DNA of 64,000 nucleotides from Leucocoprinus leucothites (GCA_013368445.1 JAACJO010000005.1:248001-312000), one strand, 5' to 3'; counted from the first letter of the stretch, positions 37,501-51,114 are shown. The notes: generated from the letters alone by a model not told the origin. Numbers and translations are program-made.

Positions 37501-40500
37501 ATAGATAGATAGAGCCAGTGAAATACAAACCTATGAATACTTCAATGGAGCTAGGCGATGGAATTACAATTGATGAGTCGTCGATTATGGTATATTATGC
37601 TAAAGTTGATTAATCTAGAAATGAAAAACAATTACAACTCTTGAACATCGAGATAACAAGCAATGCGAGAGGACAAAGCATACCCGCAACTAGTGTGACC
37701 GATCCTTTGTGCGTGGAAAGAAATGTCGCCTGTCTGAGAGGATCGCGGCAACGAACCTCAGCGATCTACAGATAGACTATCTTACTTGGAACCCTGTAAT
37801 ATATCGAAAGAGGTCGGCGGGTCCCTGACCTCTTTTGGGCAAAGCCAGTGTGACAAAATGTAGCCAGCGTAGAAGCAGAGATGAACTTGGTGGCAGGGTA
37901 AGCGTGCGACAGGATACCAATCTGAGCAACTGATACGCACTCTAAGTTTCATTCGTCTACCACTACTTTACAGAATGTCTTTGACACTTGGATCTCAAGA
38001 GGTCAGTACTAAGGCAATCATAACACAGGGGCTACATAACTCCCTGACTATCCCTTGAGAGAAGCCTACGTATCGATTCAACAGCTTGTCCCGATATCAG
38101 GCTGATTGAGAAAAACACAGATAAAGTTACACTGTTTCCCTCATGTGCCGCCGCCAAGTCAATGTGTCGAAAAACAGGTCCCCCATGAGGTATGAGCAAG
38201 GCATCGCTTCACTCTTGGGGCTTGAACCCGAGTCATTTACCAATTTCCGACAAGACCTGGTTCGGTGCCATCCCCTTGTCTGATGATCAACTAGTTTCGA
38301 GTTGAGTGGCCAACGGAATGGTGGTTCATATCTCTGCTTGTCTGGCAGCGTAGTCGTGATTTCAAATACAGCCGCAATAGGATGAAACGAATGCTGCCTC
38401 GAGATACATGTAAAGAGCACGAATTGTGGGGCGAAGGATCCGGGGGCTCCAGATAAGTTGCAAATTAAGGCATGCCTTGGCCAGTATGTGTAAAGAAATC
38501 GTTTGTTCCCGCGTGTTGCAAGCAGTACCTAACCATAGAACTTGTGTCCGACATTATGTGAAGAAGAGTAAATGCGCAAGGCCGACAATGAGGTGGAGTA
38601 TGAAAAGCTGTAATAGCCGGTTGCTAATTTGGAAAATACCAAAGCAGGACATCATGAGGGTACCACTTTCGAGCTGGGAGTTACCGTGTACATGCAAGAT
38701 CAAAACCAAGATAAGACGCCGCTGTCCCTCCCCAAATCCTTCAGAAGTCAATTGCATAAAGCTCAGATCGTCCTCGTGCCCCAGGGTCGTGTCCACCCGG
38801 CGTCTTGCAGAACCGTACCGGCAGCACTCAAGGTTGAAGAACGACTTCTTTTACTTCTTAACCATATTCTGTCGTTGTGACCCTGGTTGCCTTGCTGCGC
38901 GAGGAACATCGGCATCAGCCCGAAATTCATGGACAGCGATGAAAGCGAGGCCCTGCAGCGTTAGTCCGCTCCAGCTCGGGACACAGGCTGAAGAAGCTTA
39001 GGAACGTGCCGAACAGGGAAGACTACGGTCAGTGCGGTGCAGTGTTCACAGCAATCTATCGAAGTCGTGAACTTTGGCGATTACTATGAAACCGCTTGGA
39101 AGATGGGCGTCCCACTTCTCGAAACTGGGTTCTCCGCAGGCTTAGGGGATAGGGGGATGCAGCATCCAGTCAGGGTCCTGTATCGTGTTTTCCTTCGCTT
39201 CTTGTGCGCAGGTTACCGTAGAAAGGAAGAAAGATACAGAGTGTTGTGAACCTATATTTTTGATCAAGTTTGGTATTAGCGATCATATGATACCGGCACG
39301 AGGCGCGTCAAAACCGCCAAATAATGTTGCAGTGAATTTGGCTTGTTTCTGTTCAATGAATCATGTCAGTCCTCGCAGTCAAATATGTAATCGAAGTCGA
39401 CTCGTTCTGCGCAAAGTGGAACTACCCTGGAAGTGCTCACGGCATGCACGAGGAAAGTTACGAAGATTTGGATCTTCTCTATGCTTTGGGTCATAATCCC
39501 TGTTGCTTGTCAGCCGGAGCTGTCTCCAGTATGACGAAATAACGAATCGACACGACATTCTCTCGGCCTTCCGTAATCTATGACCAATGTTATCAGTAAA
39601 TTGAACGCGTGTAAAAATTGGAGTAAAAAGGGTTATCCGCTTACACTGGTTGCTAGCCAATGACCAGGACACAGGTACGAAGTTTCCGAAGATGCGTTCA
39701 TGAAATACAGCTCCAAACCACGACGATTCAGCGAGGCAGACGGCGAATAGGGGGCTCAGCCTTGGGAACATCCGGGATTCGGGGCTTGAGTTGCCCAGCA
39801 CTGTTGATTCGATGTAGAGAACAGGGGCCTGGCTGGACACCTAAAACGAGTAATTGCTCTGCAGCGATTGCTCTCAGTGTAACCTAGTTCAAGTGTATTC
39901 CGTGAGTACATAGGTCCTGGCTCGAGGGAATTCAAGAGCAGAGATGAAACGCTGTAGGTGGATCAAAGAAGGAAACAGGTCATGCATTAGGGTTGTGGTT
40001 TGCCACACTCGAGAGCTCGATCTTTGGCTGGTGTCTTGCACTTTCTCATCCTCATCGGTTCGTGATCATGAACGAGGTTTCATTGATTCTACTTTACCTC
40101 TTTTATTCACTTTAGTTTGTTAAAGTAGTATCGCTGATCCCTGGAGAGCAAGCTCTGCCTCGGCCTGTCCTCACTCGACTGAGCCACCGGAACACCGTAG
40201 ACGGACCACGATCTGTGTTCCGCGATTTGCATAATGGAGCTCTACTATGCTCACGGTCATATTATGGGAGTATTTGGTGCTTTCCAAATACCACTTATGG
40301 TCTACCTGATACCTACCGACGGGATTTGCGACCCACAACAAAGACGGGTGTGACGACATCTTATCTGCTTCCATCCACATGCTGTCCTTTCAAGCACTCA
40401 AGATACATCTACGACATTTAGGGCCCTATAGACTATCTTATCATTCTACGGCGACCTTGAAAGCGGTGCATAGGCATAACCCAAATGAAGTTGTACCTCT

Positions 40501-42759
40501 GGCCCTGACAAAGTGGTACCGCTAGATGCATCGCCCACTGAACTTCAGGGCACTTTTGCGTCTAGTTGACTCAAGATCCTAGATGCTGATCCTCTAAAGA
40601 TCCCGCTACCTCTTTGTTCCGTTGATGCATACTACTATCAAATCGACTCGGAGGCCGACCTACCGGTATTTAAGGGCTTTTCCTGGCTGTCCTCGGAGGC
40701 TGCAACCCCACCGGATGATTGGTCGAGTCGGAGTCTCGGTGCCTGAATCGAAGGATACGTCGAATCAGCAGAAAAATTGTAACTACCTCGGGAACCAGAG
40801 GGCTAAGTAAACATTCGGCTTGGATTCCCAATCTTATTGGTAGTATTACCGGCCATTGACCTTTGGCAGACTCTTATTCGAGGGTGACCTTTCCACATGA
40901 ATAAACAATCGGGGGGATCGTCTGGATCCACTTAGACCGCTAGTTGTATGTCCAAATCAACTCGACAATAAACCGCAACGCCACATAATCCTGAGGTCCC
41001 ATCATACCATCATACCATCGTCCCAACGTGAACCCCTCAGTCCATACGCCCATCCATCCGTTCATCCATCATCACAGGACCCATCACTCTTCTAGCTGCC
41101 CCTACACACCATACACCCCCTATCCCTCAACCTCTTCACCTCTCCAGCTAGTCCTTATCCCGACTCCTACGCTCATACAGTACCAACGCGCTAACTTTAA
41201 ATCTCAGCCGGAAGGTCCTCCCCCGGCGAAGTTTAACTCATCTACCAAGCCTTCTTTCCGCTGCTCGCTTCCTCGAACTAAGCCCTAAGCTATCGATATA
41301 CGCTCATACACAACCTTTTCTCATTCATCTCACGCTGAACCGGCCACTCACCACCCCTTCGTGCCCTTCGATCATCACTACGAATCCAACGAGGCCTTGT
41401 ATTCAAACGGTGTGGCGTTTCGCTCTTGTACTAAGAACATGATAAGGGGCTAGTGCTCTTACTAAGTTCAGGCAACGGGTATGTGAAGGAGCGGACAGGA
41501 GACTCAGTGCTCGATGATTGCGGTCAGGCACAACGAGTTTCGTGTGTGTATCCTCGATGTTCGTGTCCGGTCAGAGTCCGTGGAAGTTTAGCAAAACGTT
41601 AACGTTCAAACGTTCATGCTTCAGGCGTCACGGACACTCGCAGTTGGAGCGATCGTGTCAAGTATATGAGTCGGAATAATACTCTTGCTTTGGCCTAGCT
41701 CTACCTCTTATGGCTCTCATCCCAACTGGAGTGTGTCTAGGCCACTGCTTCGGATTGTTGTAGTTGTTGAAGTTAAACGTTTGACGTAGTCACTCATGAT
41801 TTATGAGAGCATGTGGGTTCATTATTTGCCCTCGAGGTCGTTCAGATACGTTCGGGCAGATTGTCACGTATTGCACCGAGCCAAGCTGGTGAAACGATTG
41901 GTGCTGAGTGCTTTGGTTCATGCTAGTAGGAGGACTTGAGTTGGTGCAGCTGATGAACTATAGCAAGTCAAATGAGCTTACGACCGCTTGATGCCAGCAA
42001 GTTCAACATGGCTCGGAGTGCACCGTGCACTGATGATGCTTTTGGGTGGTACGATGAACAGAAAATACAAGGTTCGTTTACAGGAGGTCAACTCCGGCCA
42101 AAGTTGCCTTTCAGCTCCTCTATTTACCTTGAGTCAGAACTACAAGCGGAATGAAGAAAATGCTGAGCACAGTTTTCCACTTATCATCCACCCCAACTCT
42201 CAGCGCAATTCTTTTTTGCTTGTTTTTTTGTTTCACTGATACTAGGTTATGGCACCAACCCAACTATTTCACCGTTCTTCTTGATGACTCACCCGAGCGC
42301 CCAGTCCCTGTCATCACCGTTATATACCAAGAACCATAAGCAACTTATTAGATAGATAAACATACCTAGTTGAACTCCAAGTATAGAAAATGAATCGTCT
42401 GCACAACACCGCCGACAGATGATTTATATGTCTCTCCTTGCCTCAGATATACTCAACACACCGCTAGATGTAAGCAAAGCACGTTTAGCGACTTTGGTTT
42501 CTCGAAGCGCATCCGTCTGATAGGTTACGTCTGGCGTCGTCAAACAAGTGACACGAGTTCGCGACAGTGCGTCATCGAAATCCCGATGTAATACAGTAAA
42601 GAGATTGAAATGATGTTCCGAATACAAAGAAAAAGTACGGTAGAGTGCATGAATACGACGTTAATATGAATGTGCGACAATGCTAGAAGCCAGTTGGAAA
42701 CGAAATCATCGGGAATCATCAAGAAGCTAACAACCCCAACAAACCAAGAAATATGGCTA
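28573..42759. other. Gene-poor stretch, no intact gene or transposon recognised
   Basis: 14.2 kb with short frames only. About 28573-29210 is pyrimidine-rich on the plus strand and includes CTCCAT hexamer repeats at about 29045-29067; it may be the 3' UTR of the preceding gene. Simple repeats noted: (AG)n at 30051-30067, (CA)n at 31133-31143, GATA at about 37500-37512, and ATCATACC and CATC repeats at about 40999-41073. No polymerase, integrase or transposase motif was seen, and no matching long terminal repeats were found by eye. The last ~400 bp precede the 3' end of the CCCH gene. Confidence 0.5.
30051..30067. repeat. (AG)n microsatellite
   Basis: An uninterrupted AG dinucleotide run of 17 bases is visible directly, inside the gene-poor stretch. 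Confidence 0.9.
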
Positions 42760-45700
42760 CTACACATTCGAAGTCGTTCCTCCTCCAACACTGGTGGTAG
42801 CAGCAGCACTATTATTACCACCAGCAGCCGATGCACTCAATCCCGTTTCTCTTCCTCCTACCACCCCCGCACCACTCACATTCCCGGCTGACGGCCCGTC
42901 GACAACCATTGCCCCAGTCCCCTCCCCTCCGCCACCCGCACCAATACCACCACCACCACCCGCATTCTCACCAACAACCCCTATCTTCTTCTCAATCTCC
43001 TGCAAGACCTTCCAAGTCAACTCCACCTTTTCCCACATCCCTACTCTCATCTCCTCTGTCTGTGCATTCACCCTCTCCTCTACTTTATTCCTAAACTCTT
43101 CAATTAGAGGTTTGACTTGTTCACGGAGGTGTTGTGTGAGCTGAGGTCGGAGAAGGTTGAGGAGGATGTCTTGCGGTGGTGATTGCTGTTGCTGTGGTTG
43201 TTGTGAAGCGGGTTGTGAAGGAGTAGGTTGTGTAGATGTGGTTGTAGGCGAAACGACACTACCAGGTGCCGGTCCAGCGCTTGTATCCATACCCGCACCA
43301 GTACCCGCACCAGAACTCATCAGCTGTGCCAGCTCCCAAACGCAGCTCCAGATGACACAGACAAAGGCACAGGCGGTCTCCTCGTATACGCATTCATCGC
43401 AGCCTCCAACGCACCAACCCTCCTCCTATCCTTCTCCCTCTCCCTCTCATAATCCTCGAACCTCTTCTTCCATCCCGGCATCTCCTCCTCCCAAAACTTC
43501 TTCTGCCCCGCCTTCAACCTATCCCTCTCTCCTTCCAACTTTTTCACTCGCTCCAACAGCTCCGATTGCTCAGAGGATAGAGTATCGAGTTTAGCTGAAG
43601 TGGAGGCAGCAGAGGTGGTTAGTTGCGAGAGGGAGGATTTGATCGGGGATGTGTGTGTGGAGAGGGAAGATTCAAGTGAGGTACGGTGTTTCTTTAGAGA
43701 GGACCTGTGTTTGGAAAGGAGGGAAGCATGGAGGTCTTGAGTTTCTTGTATCCATGTTGATTCCGTTTCGACGAGGACGTTTTGGAGAGTATCGACTTGG
43801 TCTTGGAGGGTGCGTAGGCGTGTGGAGATTTTTTGGTAGAAACGACGGGTTTTTTTAGAGGACGTGTGGGAGTCGGAGGATTCTTCTTCGGATTCGACGC
43901 TGCCTTTAGCGCCCATGGAGATTTCGGTGGATGTCTGAGCTTGACGAGAGGTGGATGCATTTGATCCCTCTGCGTCGACATCCATCTTGTCTGCATCGGT
44001 ACCCTCCCCTCCTCTACATTTTCCTTCTCCTTTCCCTTCAAACTCATTTTCTTTTTCCTCTTCTTCCTCTCACTCTTCTCCCCCAGCTGCCTAGTCGCCT
44101 CCGCCAGCTCGTCCAAATCGCCCACAACTCTCTTCATCGCACCCTCCAACTCCTTCACATACTCCCCAACCTTTGCATTCTGCTTCTGCACATCCTCAAT
44201 CACAGGCGCACTAGGCCACGGATCAGAAACAACCAACCCATCGAGCAGCTTTTGCATTGCCTGTTTCGCACTGTCGCGTGCAGTGTGGAGGGTAGATAGG
44301 TTGTTTTCGACACGTTTCTTTTCATCTTCTTCGTTGGCATTGGATGTAGAGGTAGACGCGGCGGAAAAGTAAGAAGAGGAGGCGTAGCGTTTGAGATCGT
44401 TGATGTCAGATGTAATTTTGGCGACCTGGTCATGGTGTACCAGGAGCTCTGCGATTGTCCTGCGTTACATAGATTTCACAAAACAACGATAGATGTATTA
44501 ACGACTAGCAAAGGAAATAAAACGTAAAAAAACACGCACTTGACACGCTTATTCCACAATTCAATCTTTGCCTCATGCGAAAGCTCATCGACTGTCGTCT
44601 CTGTAACTTCAAGATTGGGCATGGGGGGTAACGGTGGAGGTGGCAGAAGCGGCTGTAAATCGAACTGTGGCTGTTGGAGTTGTTCTTGCTGCGGTGATAC
44701 ATCTTCGGCTTGCTGCTCCAGCTGTTGCACTGGGTGTGATACGGCTTGAGGTTGGGGTGGGGGTGAGAATTCAGCTACTACGGAGGTTGAAGAAGACGAA
44801 GGCGACGCTCGAGCTTGGACCATCGACGCTTCACTCGTCAATCCAGATATATTTTGCCCAGGAGGTAACATCTCTACGTCAACAACTTCGGGTTGTGCAG
44901 CGGTATCAGTATCAGTATTGGTATCAGTGTTAGTCTCCGCGGCAACAACACTTGCAATATTAGGGGAAGATGTGGGAGCAGTAGCAGTCGCAGTCGCAGC
45001 AGTAGCACCAGGGGTGAAGGGTACACCACCACCAGTGACACTCGCAGCGGCAGGACTAGAAGACGATATATCCGTCGCAGTAGCAGCAGCAGCAGCAACA
45101 CTACTCCTTCCCGTACTCGGTGTCTGTGAAATACGAAGTTGCAAAGGTGCGGCTGCTTTAATAAACACCGGTGTTCGGGGTTGATACCGATCAGCGCCTC
45201 CCGCGTTCGGATCAGCAATACCGTCTTGCAATGAAGTGGAGGATGGAGGTTGCGACGCAAAAGAAGTGGATAAAGGGGTGCTTGGAGTGGTGATGGATAC
45301 AGGTGGCGGAGGAACAGCGAAACGCGTAGAAGGCGTTGGGGCTGCACTGTCGACGGACCGCGCGGCTGATGGAGGCAAAGCGGGCACAACAATGCCTCCC
45401 GGAGCTGTTCCTTCTGGTGTAACCAATTGTTCACGAGACTTGGGTGGCTGCTGCGAAACTGAAGAGGAAGTCAATACAACAGGTGGCCCAAGAGTCTGGA
45501 GGGTGCCAGAAGGTGTTGACGGCGTCGGAGGAACAGGTGAAGGGGTTATTATAACAGGCGGTTTCGGGTTGACAAAATCAATCTTGATTGCCTTTGAAGC
45601 AGATCCTAGAGCTGACGCTGTACCACTGGTAGCTCTAGCAGGAGTACTGTCAATCGAAGTAGGAGAGCGATGCGCTGCCGGTTCAGTCGGTATTCTCCCC

Positions 45701-46323
45701 GACATGGGCCTCGCAAGGTAGACATTATCGCCTTCACGAGAAGACGCGACTGAGTCTTCCCGCCTCCCCTTGGCCGACGATCCCCGTTCTCGCGACCTAG
45801 ACCTTCGAGGTGAATACCCCCGCCCTCTCTCCCTCGACCTCTCCCTTCCACCATAAGGCCTCGAAGAAGAAGAGAATGATTCTCTCCGATCCGGTAGCCT
45901 AGCAGAAGGTGGTGGTCCCCAAGGCTGGGTTCTACGTCCTCTAGGTCGTATTTCCTCCCATTCCAGATCGTCGGGGTGTGCAAACCAGCAGTCGTAGCTA
46001 TCATACGGACATTCCACACCCCTTATCAATATCGCTCGGCCGTCGTCGTCAAAGTGCTATGAACGACGACACCATAGCGCCATTCCCACACAAGGGGTAT
46101 TGGATGTAATAATGTGAGTTTGAGCACGAAGGTTAAAAAAACCAAGAATCCCGGAACCGAATGGCGGGAGGGGGACATCCGAGCCGGTGACAAAGAAAAG
46201 TGCGGCGGTGAAAGGGGGAAAGAAAAGCTTAATGAGCATCCTTCAATATCAAATAAAAGAAAAACATACTCTGCACCGTCTACTTTTTCGCGGGAACGGA
46301 AACGTCCTATCACCATACGGCAT
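42760..46323 (-). CDS. Large CCCH zinc-finger, SR-rich, coiled-coil protein
   Basis: Proposed exons 46323-46270, 46056-44540, 44459-44074, 43990-43371 and 43323-42760 join in phase into 1046 residues. A CCCH-like finger sits at the start: C17, C34, C41 and H45 in CRHFDDDG, then GVECPYDSYDCWFAHPDD. An Arg/Ser-rich block follows (about residues 70-110; RERSRERGRGYSPRRSRSRERG), then ~350 disordered Pro/Ser/Thr-rich residues. Helical, coiled-coil parts come next (AELLVHHDQVAKITSDINDL; RLRTLQDQVDTLQNVLVETE; ERVKKLEGERDRLKAGQKKFWEEE; LREQVKPLIEEFRNKVEERV), and the end is Gly-rich. CCCH plus RS composition suggests RNA binding, but I know no named ortholog. The weakest points are the first intron (213 bp, long for this window), the purine-rich third intron (44073-43991) and the GTGCCT donor of the last. 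Good codon bias and long charged helices support the exons themselves. It lies downstream of VPS11 in the same orientation. Confidence 0.65.
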
Positions 46324-46548
46324 CACTGCGTCAGATATATGAGGGACAGGCGCAGTATCCGCACAACACGTCGTGTGGGGAAACAGAGAGTTATTAGTCC
46401 CTCTTCGGCAATCCTCCGGGGAATAAAAACAAAATGAGTGGCTGTGTCACACACTAAATATCCGGTGATCGACAGTCGCCATGAGATCCTTTGGAGCAAA
46501 AAAAGGGTATTCCAACAAACTACCTAGCACATTACAACCGCTAGCTAC

Positions 46549-49500
46549 TCAAATGACCTCCTCTGTTCTCGGCATATTCATAATTCCACGATTAAACCCG
46601 GCAGCAACAGCTTCAAACCCTCTCTCTTCCACCTCCGCCAAAAACACGTCATGCTGATCCGCCAACCTCTCATTGTTCCTCCGTATTTCGCGTATAACGC
46701 CGTGTTCTCTAGCACAGTTCGGACACTCTTGGTCATTCTCTTGTATGCACCTATGTAATAATTACCATCATCAGCGAGTTGGTTTGTGAGAGGGAGGGAA
46801 AGCAGACGCACCGTTGATGATAACTGTGGTTACACATGAAATGCACCGCAGGTAGATCCAACTGTGCTTTACATATCGCACACCGCGTAACATGGAACAC
46901 TTTTGGATGTTCCGTATCCGTTAGCTCTTCTACCTGCTTCAACTTCTCTGCCGTCTCAAGCCTATACGAACGAATCAAGTTCTTGTCCTACAAGAGTCAT
47001 CGTTAGCATGAGATCCTTGACGTATTGTATGGGATACGTACATTCTCAATTTCCTCTCTCCCCTCTCTTATCCTCAGCATCAACCACTCCTTCACAAGTC
47101 CAACACTCGCCACTCCATTCCTACTCAAAAGCTGCACAACACCAAGCGGCGGCATAATCCCCTCCTCCTCAATATGTTCCAAAATACCCCTCAAATCCTC
47201 TCTATGCTTCGCCAACAACTCCGGCGTGGAAGTAAGGAACCTCAGCACCAGTGGATACAAATTCGATTGGGTGGGTCCATAGGTCATCAGAGCTTCCACG
47301 ACCTTCTTGGATGCATTATTATCGGTGGCGATGGAGGTAGGTGATTGGGCCTGCGAAATCCAAAACCTAACAATATCCTCGTACATCCCCAGCTTCTCCC
47401 ACAGCAACACCAACCCCTCTGTAAACCCATGCGTAGAGCACAAAATCAACGCATGATTCGTATCATAAGGTAATGCCGAGCTCCTCAACACTTTCATCGC
47501 CTTGACTTTCAACTCTCTCTCCCTCCTCTCTTTCTCCCCGTCCCCCGTCTTCAAAGACCCAGGTAGAGTCAAATACAACTCCAACAGCGTATTCCAAATC
47601 GCTACTTGGTCCTCGCTCTCTTCCTCATCCACAGCTCCGCCACCGATAGGTGTAGAAGCACCCGTAGCGCTTCCTGTAGTCGTACCAGTGCCCTGTCTCT
47701 GTCGACGTTGAGTCGAAACATGACCCACAATCGACCCCTCATCAACAGTCTGCCCATACCGTCTAAACGCGACAGTCTCCAAAAACACAACAAATTGTTC
47801 CATATGATCCACAAAATGAGCGAAATACACTCTCGGCGAGGGTAATCTCGCAGGTTTAGGAGGGGAAGAAAGAATTTGTTGTGCTGCGAGAGTTACTGGC
47901 TGATGTTGCTGTGGTTGTTGAGTGGTAGCAGGTGGGGTGACTGTACCAGAGACAGAAGAGACGTTTTCTTGACGAGCAGTTTTGATTGAGGGTGAAGGTG
48001 GTGAGACGTCTGATGAGATTGAGGTTGTTGGTTGGCCACGACTCAGCGCGAGGTATGAGAGATATGATGGACCACCACTGCCGCTGGATGTCGCACTGGA
48101 CGAGGGTGGAAGGACGGACTTTGTCACTACGGGCATTGAGGAATCGTCGTTGTTACCACGCAAAGATCCAGTTGAGGTCGTACACAAATCAATGAGTAAT
48201 TGCGTCGTCTCTTCTGGTAGACTATGCAGCATGAGTCTCCCATATCTTGCAAGATTGCTTTCAGCCTTACACATAACCATCAGCACGGCATTCAAGGGTT
48301 GTAAAAAAAGAAATCTACTCACAGCCTCAGCTCCTAACTTCCTCAAATAATCCCCCGCATCCCTAAAATTCCCACTATCCTCAATCATAATCCTTAGATA
48401 ATCCTCATGCCTCTCATACTTCTTTGCCAAATACGCAGCATGTTCAAAATACCCCGCCTGTCGACACACACGTATAGCCGTGTCCAAATCAAATGGCAAT
48501 TCCGCTGTCGCACCACCATCACCTGATGCGTGCGTACGACGAGATTCAGTTTTGATAAATGTGTCAAGACGAGAGACGTCTTTGAGTTTCGTGTAGGTGT
48601 TTAAGAGGAGCGTCGTATGGTCCGAGTTGGCGAGACCAAGCGTGTGCAGCTCTTGGAGGTAGGTTACGAGATTGTGGATTCGTTGAGCGTCGAGGAACTG
48701 TTAGCGTGTATTGAGTACTGGAGATACAAGAGAGAAAATAAAAAAGGTATGTACCTTGCGAATGACATAGCTAGGCTGTAAATGCCCTATCGTCTGTACA
48801 AACTGTTGCATCGCGCCATCGTAGTCTCCTTTCAAGTACAAGTGATCACCATATTGTCGATGAATATCGACTACACTTGCTGCATCCAAGTTCTGGGTCT
48901 TGGCAACATTCAAAGCTAGAGGATAATAGGTCTTGCGATAAAGCATGTCAAGTTTATCCGTTGTGGTCTTCTCTTGCAGACATAACAACTACAATCTCGA
49001 TCAGTTTCTCATACTTGACTGAAAATGTAAGGAAATTAACGCACTTGACCGTCGGATGTCAGAACGTAGATGTTGCCCCATTGTGATATTACCTCCCTCA
49101 CACCTTGCCTGAACGGTCCAGAATACGCGACGATCTTGTTTTCCGGGTCGAAGACGGTCACTTTCGTGATATCTGTCCCTCCGGCATTGTTAGAACGCGC
49201 GACGTAGTTCCGAACGGTGGCAGATGCAGCAGAAGCGGTCGGAATGAACGGTGGTGAGACGATGACGAGGTAGTTAAGATGAGTATGTATTGAGGATTTA
49301 CTGCCTTTGTGCGTTCTGTTAGCCGGTACTGTCAGATTGAAGAGTAGACTGTGCGTTACCTTCATATGCCCAGCAGTTCCCTCTTCCCTCCGTATTACAC
49401 ACATAAATAGCTTCGTCCCTCGCGACAACCACATCTTTCCCTTTCCAGTCCATAGTCGCACATCCCAACCCGGTACCAATTTCGTCTACCGTTGTAGGCG

Positions 49501-50480
49501 TACCGCCACTCCCTCTGCCTGAGGCCTGATAACATAAAACACGGTTCGTTGTGACTACAAAGAGGTACAGATTGGGTACATCTTCTGTTGGCTCGCGAAA
49601 GCCGAGCCCGGTTATTGGTTCCGTGGGGGATTCGTGTATGGTCCGGACTTTGGGAAGGGACGTGAGGGAGGTAGAAGAAGCAAGAGATTGATCGAGGTGT
49701 CGGTAGAGGATAACGGTGCCGTCTCCTAGACCAATGGCTAGATGTGAGAGGGTATCGGATAGCGCGACAGTAGTTACCTTAATGCATGTGAGTTGGGGAT
49801 AGTAATAGGCAGTTAGAATAGCGAGCTCACTGGGTGTGGACGGTTGCCGAGCTGGATTTTTGTCGACCGGAGAAGGATAGGAGCGCCAGTCTTCTTGTCA
49901 AAGTTCTGCATATCCCAAATCTTGAGTAAGGGTAAACGAACGGTGTCTTCTTCCTGTGGTAGGATGTTTAATCTATGTCATAACCAGAAAGGGGAGGATA
50001 CGCACGCCCAATGTTACAAGGATATCCTTCCGTTCAACCATATGCGTTACCCGCCCGGCGACATGCGCAACCCAACTACTGACAGGCTCAAAGTCGCGAT
50101 TAAGTAGATGTACGCTCCCATGGATATCTGCGACGAGCACTCCAGAGGAGGAAGAAATCACTGTAGAAATTTCCAAGGCCGCCTACATAGGGCAAAAGTC
50201 GGCTTGAGAACCTTTATTCTTAATGCTGAAGACTTACCTTGAATATATCTGGTGGACTGTCGAGATCATGGACATCCTTGATTGGCACCACATCAAAGAA
50301 CGGAAATTGCCTCCACTACAGTATATGTTAGCACACCCAAACGAAAGGTTCGACCCATGAAGTCCGCAGCAATGCGCACATACGTTTAAGGATGATACTC
50401 ACAGCAGGTGCAGCTGTCCCAGTAGCCCCTGAGGCCTTTGAAGTCGCGTTAGCAGCCAGTGCAGTCAGCGTAGCAGCCAT
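46549..50480 (-). CDS. VPS11: Vps11 (Pep5), HOPS/CORVET core subunit with RING finger
   Basis: Eleven exons join in phase: 50480-50403, 50315-50238, 50182-50006, 49953-49831, 49777-49360, 49304-49045, 48988-48755, 48697-48323, 48265-47042, 46987-46812 and 46750-46549, giving 1114 residues. After a short Ala-rich start, WRQFPFFD opens the N-terminal beta-propeller (to about residue 400). An alpha-solenoid follows with the family's hallmark LYRKTYYPLALNVAKTQ and IHRQYGDHLYLKGDYDGAM. A low-complexity insert separates the solenoid halves (SLRGNNDDSS to about QQPQQHQPV). The C-terminus has a RING-H2 finger (C1025, C1028, C1041, H1043, H1046, C1049, C1057, C1060). Vps11 is a scaffold for Vps33/16/18 in the HOPS and CORVET tethering complexes at endosomes and the vacuole. 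It is divergent from ATP18 across a 307-bp gap. Confidence 0.95.
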
Positions 50481-50787
50481 ATTCGTTCAGACCTCAAGCC
50501 CGCCAGTGGATAGCTAGGAGAAGAATAAAGGAAAAGCTAGAGAACTAAGCACGAAAGCCGTTGAATTGAATGCAACGCGGTCACCGTAAGCGATGAGGTA
50601 TTGATGTCAGTTTTTGGTATAAATTTCTCACGAGAGCACCATCAATCGCAAACACGGTCCTGCCCGAACTTGTAGCCTTCCCTCTCCAACTATCATTCCA
50701 GGTGAGCTCGTTGCCCTAGCCCTTCTGCTCACTTTTGACTGACATAGGAATGTCTACAGTATCCTAATTCACCATCCAATAAAACAA

Positions 50788-51114
50788 ATGGCCTTCCTCG
50801 GACTCCGCAAGTGGTCAACACCTGTGCGTTCTCTTGCCACCTCAGTACCACACGTTTTATACTGAGACTCGTCTGGATTGCAATTTAGGTTGCCAGGCCC
50901 CTCTGGCCATTCATGGTTGCTGGAGGAATTACACTCTATCTCGTCAACATAGCTCAGGAAAGCAGCATCCGCTGTACGTTTTTCACTTACTAGAACTCTT
51001 AAGTTTTTGGACCTCCTGACCCCTCTTTCTCCTCGTGTTTTTCTAGCCGAGCAGTGGCGCAATGACGCTCGCAACCCCTACGCCGCTCAGCTCGCCAAAG
51101 AGTCTCTGCATTAG
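50788..51114 (+). CDS. ATP18: Mitochondrial F1Fo-ATP synthase subunit J (Atp18)
   Basis: Three tiny exons, 50788-50823, 50889-50973 and 51047-51114, join in phase into 62 residues, close to the 59 of yeast Atp18. The start MAFLGLRKWSTPVARPLWPF matches the family's GLR-x-W-x-TPV-x-(K/R)P-x-WPF signature. A single membrane segment follows (about residues 17-36; WPFMVAGGITLYLVNIAQ). The tail EQWRNDARNPYAAQL matches the usual RNDPRNP element. Subunit J is a peripheral Fo subunit of the inner membrane, linked to complex dimerisation and stability. Introns are 65 and 73 bp. Confidence 0.93.

Noticed and set aside
38216..38229. GGGTTCAAGCCCC on the minus strand, B-box-like
   Set aside because: No acceptor stem or A box at the right distance; only the local GGG/CCC hairpin is present.
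13539..42759. Repeat-induced point mutation signature
   Set aside because: CpG sites remain frequent and AT content is not strongly raised, so RIP is not supported by reading alone; a composite index was not computed.
43694..43985. Alternative frame continuing exon 3 of the CCCH gene past 44074
   Set aside because: The other frame gives a clear coiled coil with good codon bias. The alternative is Pro/Lys-rich and ends abruptly.
44874..45721. Long frames on both strands over the CCCH gene (161 and 186 codons)
   Set aside because: They are shadows of the low-complexity Pro/Ser/Thr-coding exon and consist of Leu/Arg- or Gly/Val-rich runs with no motif.
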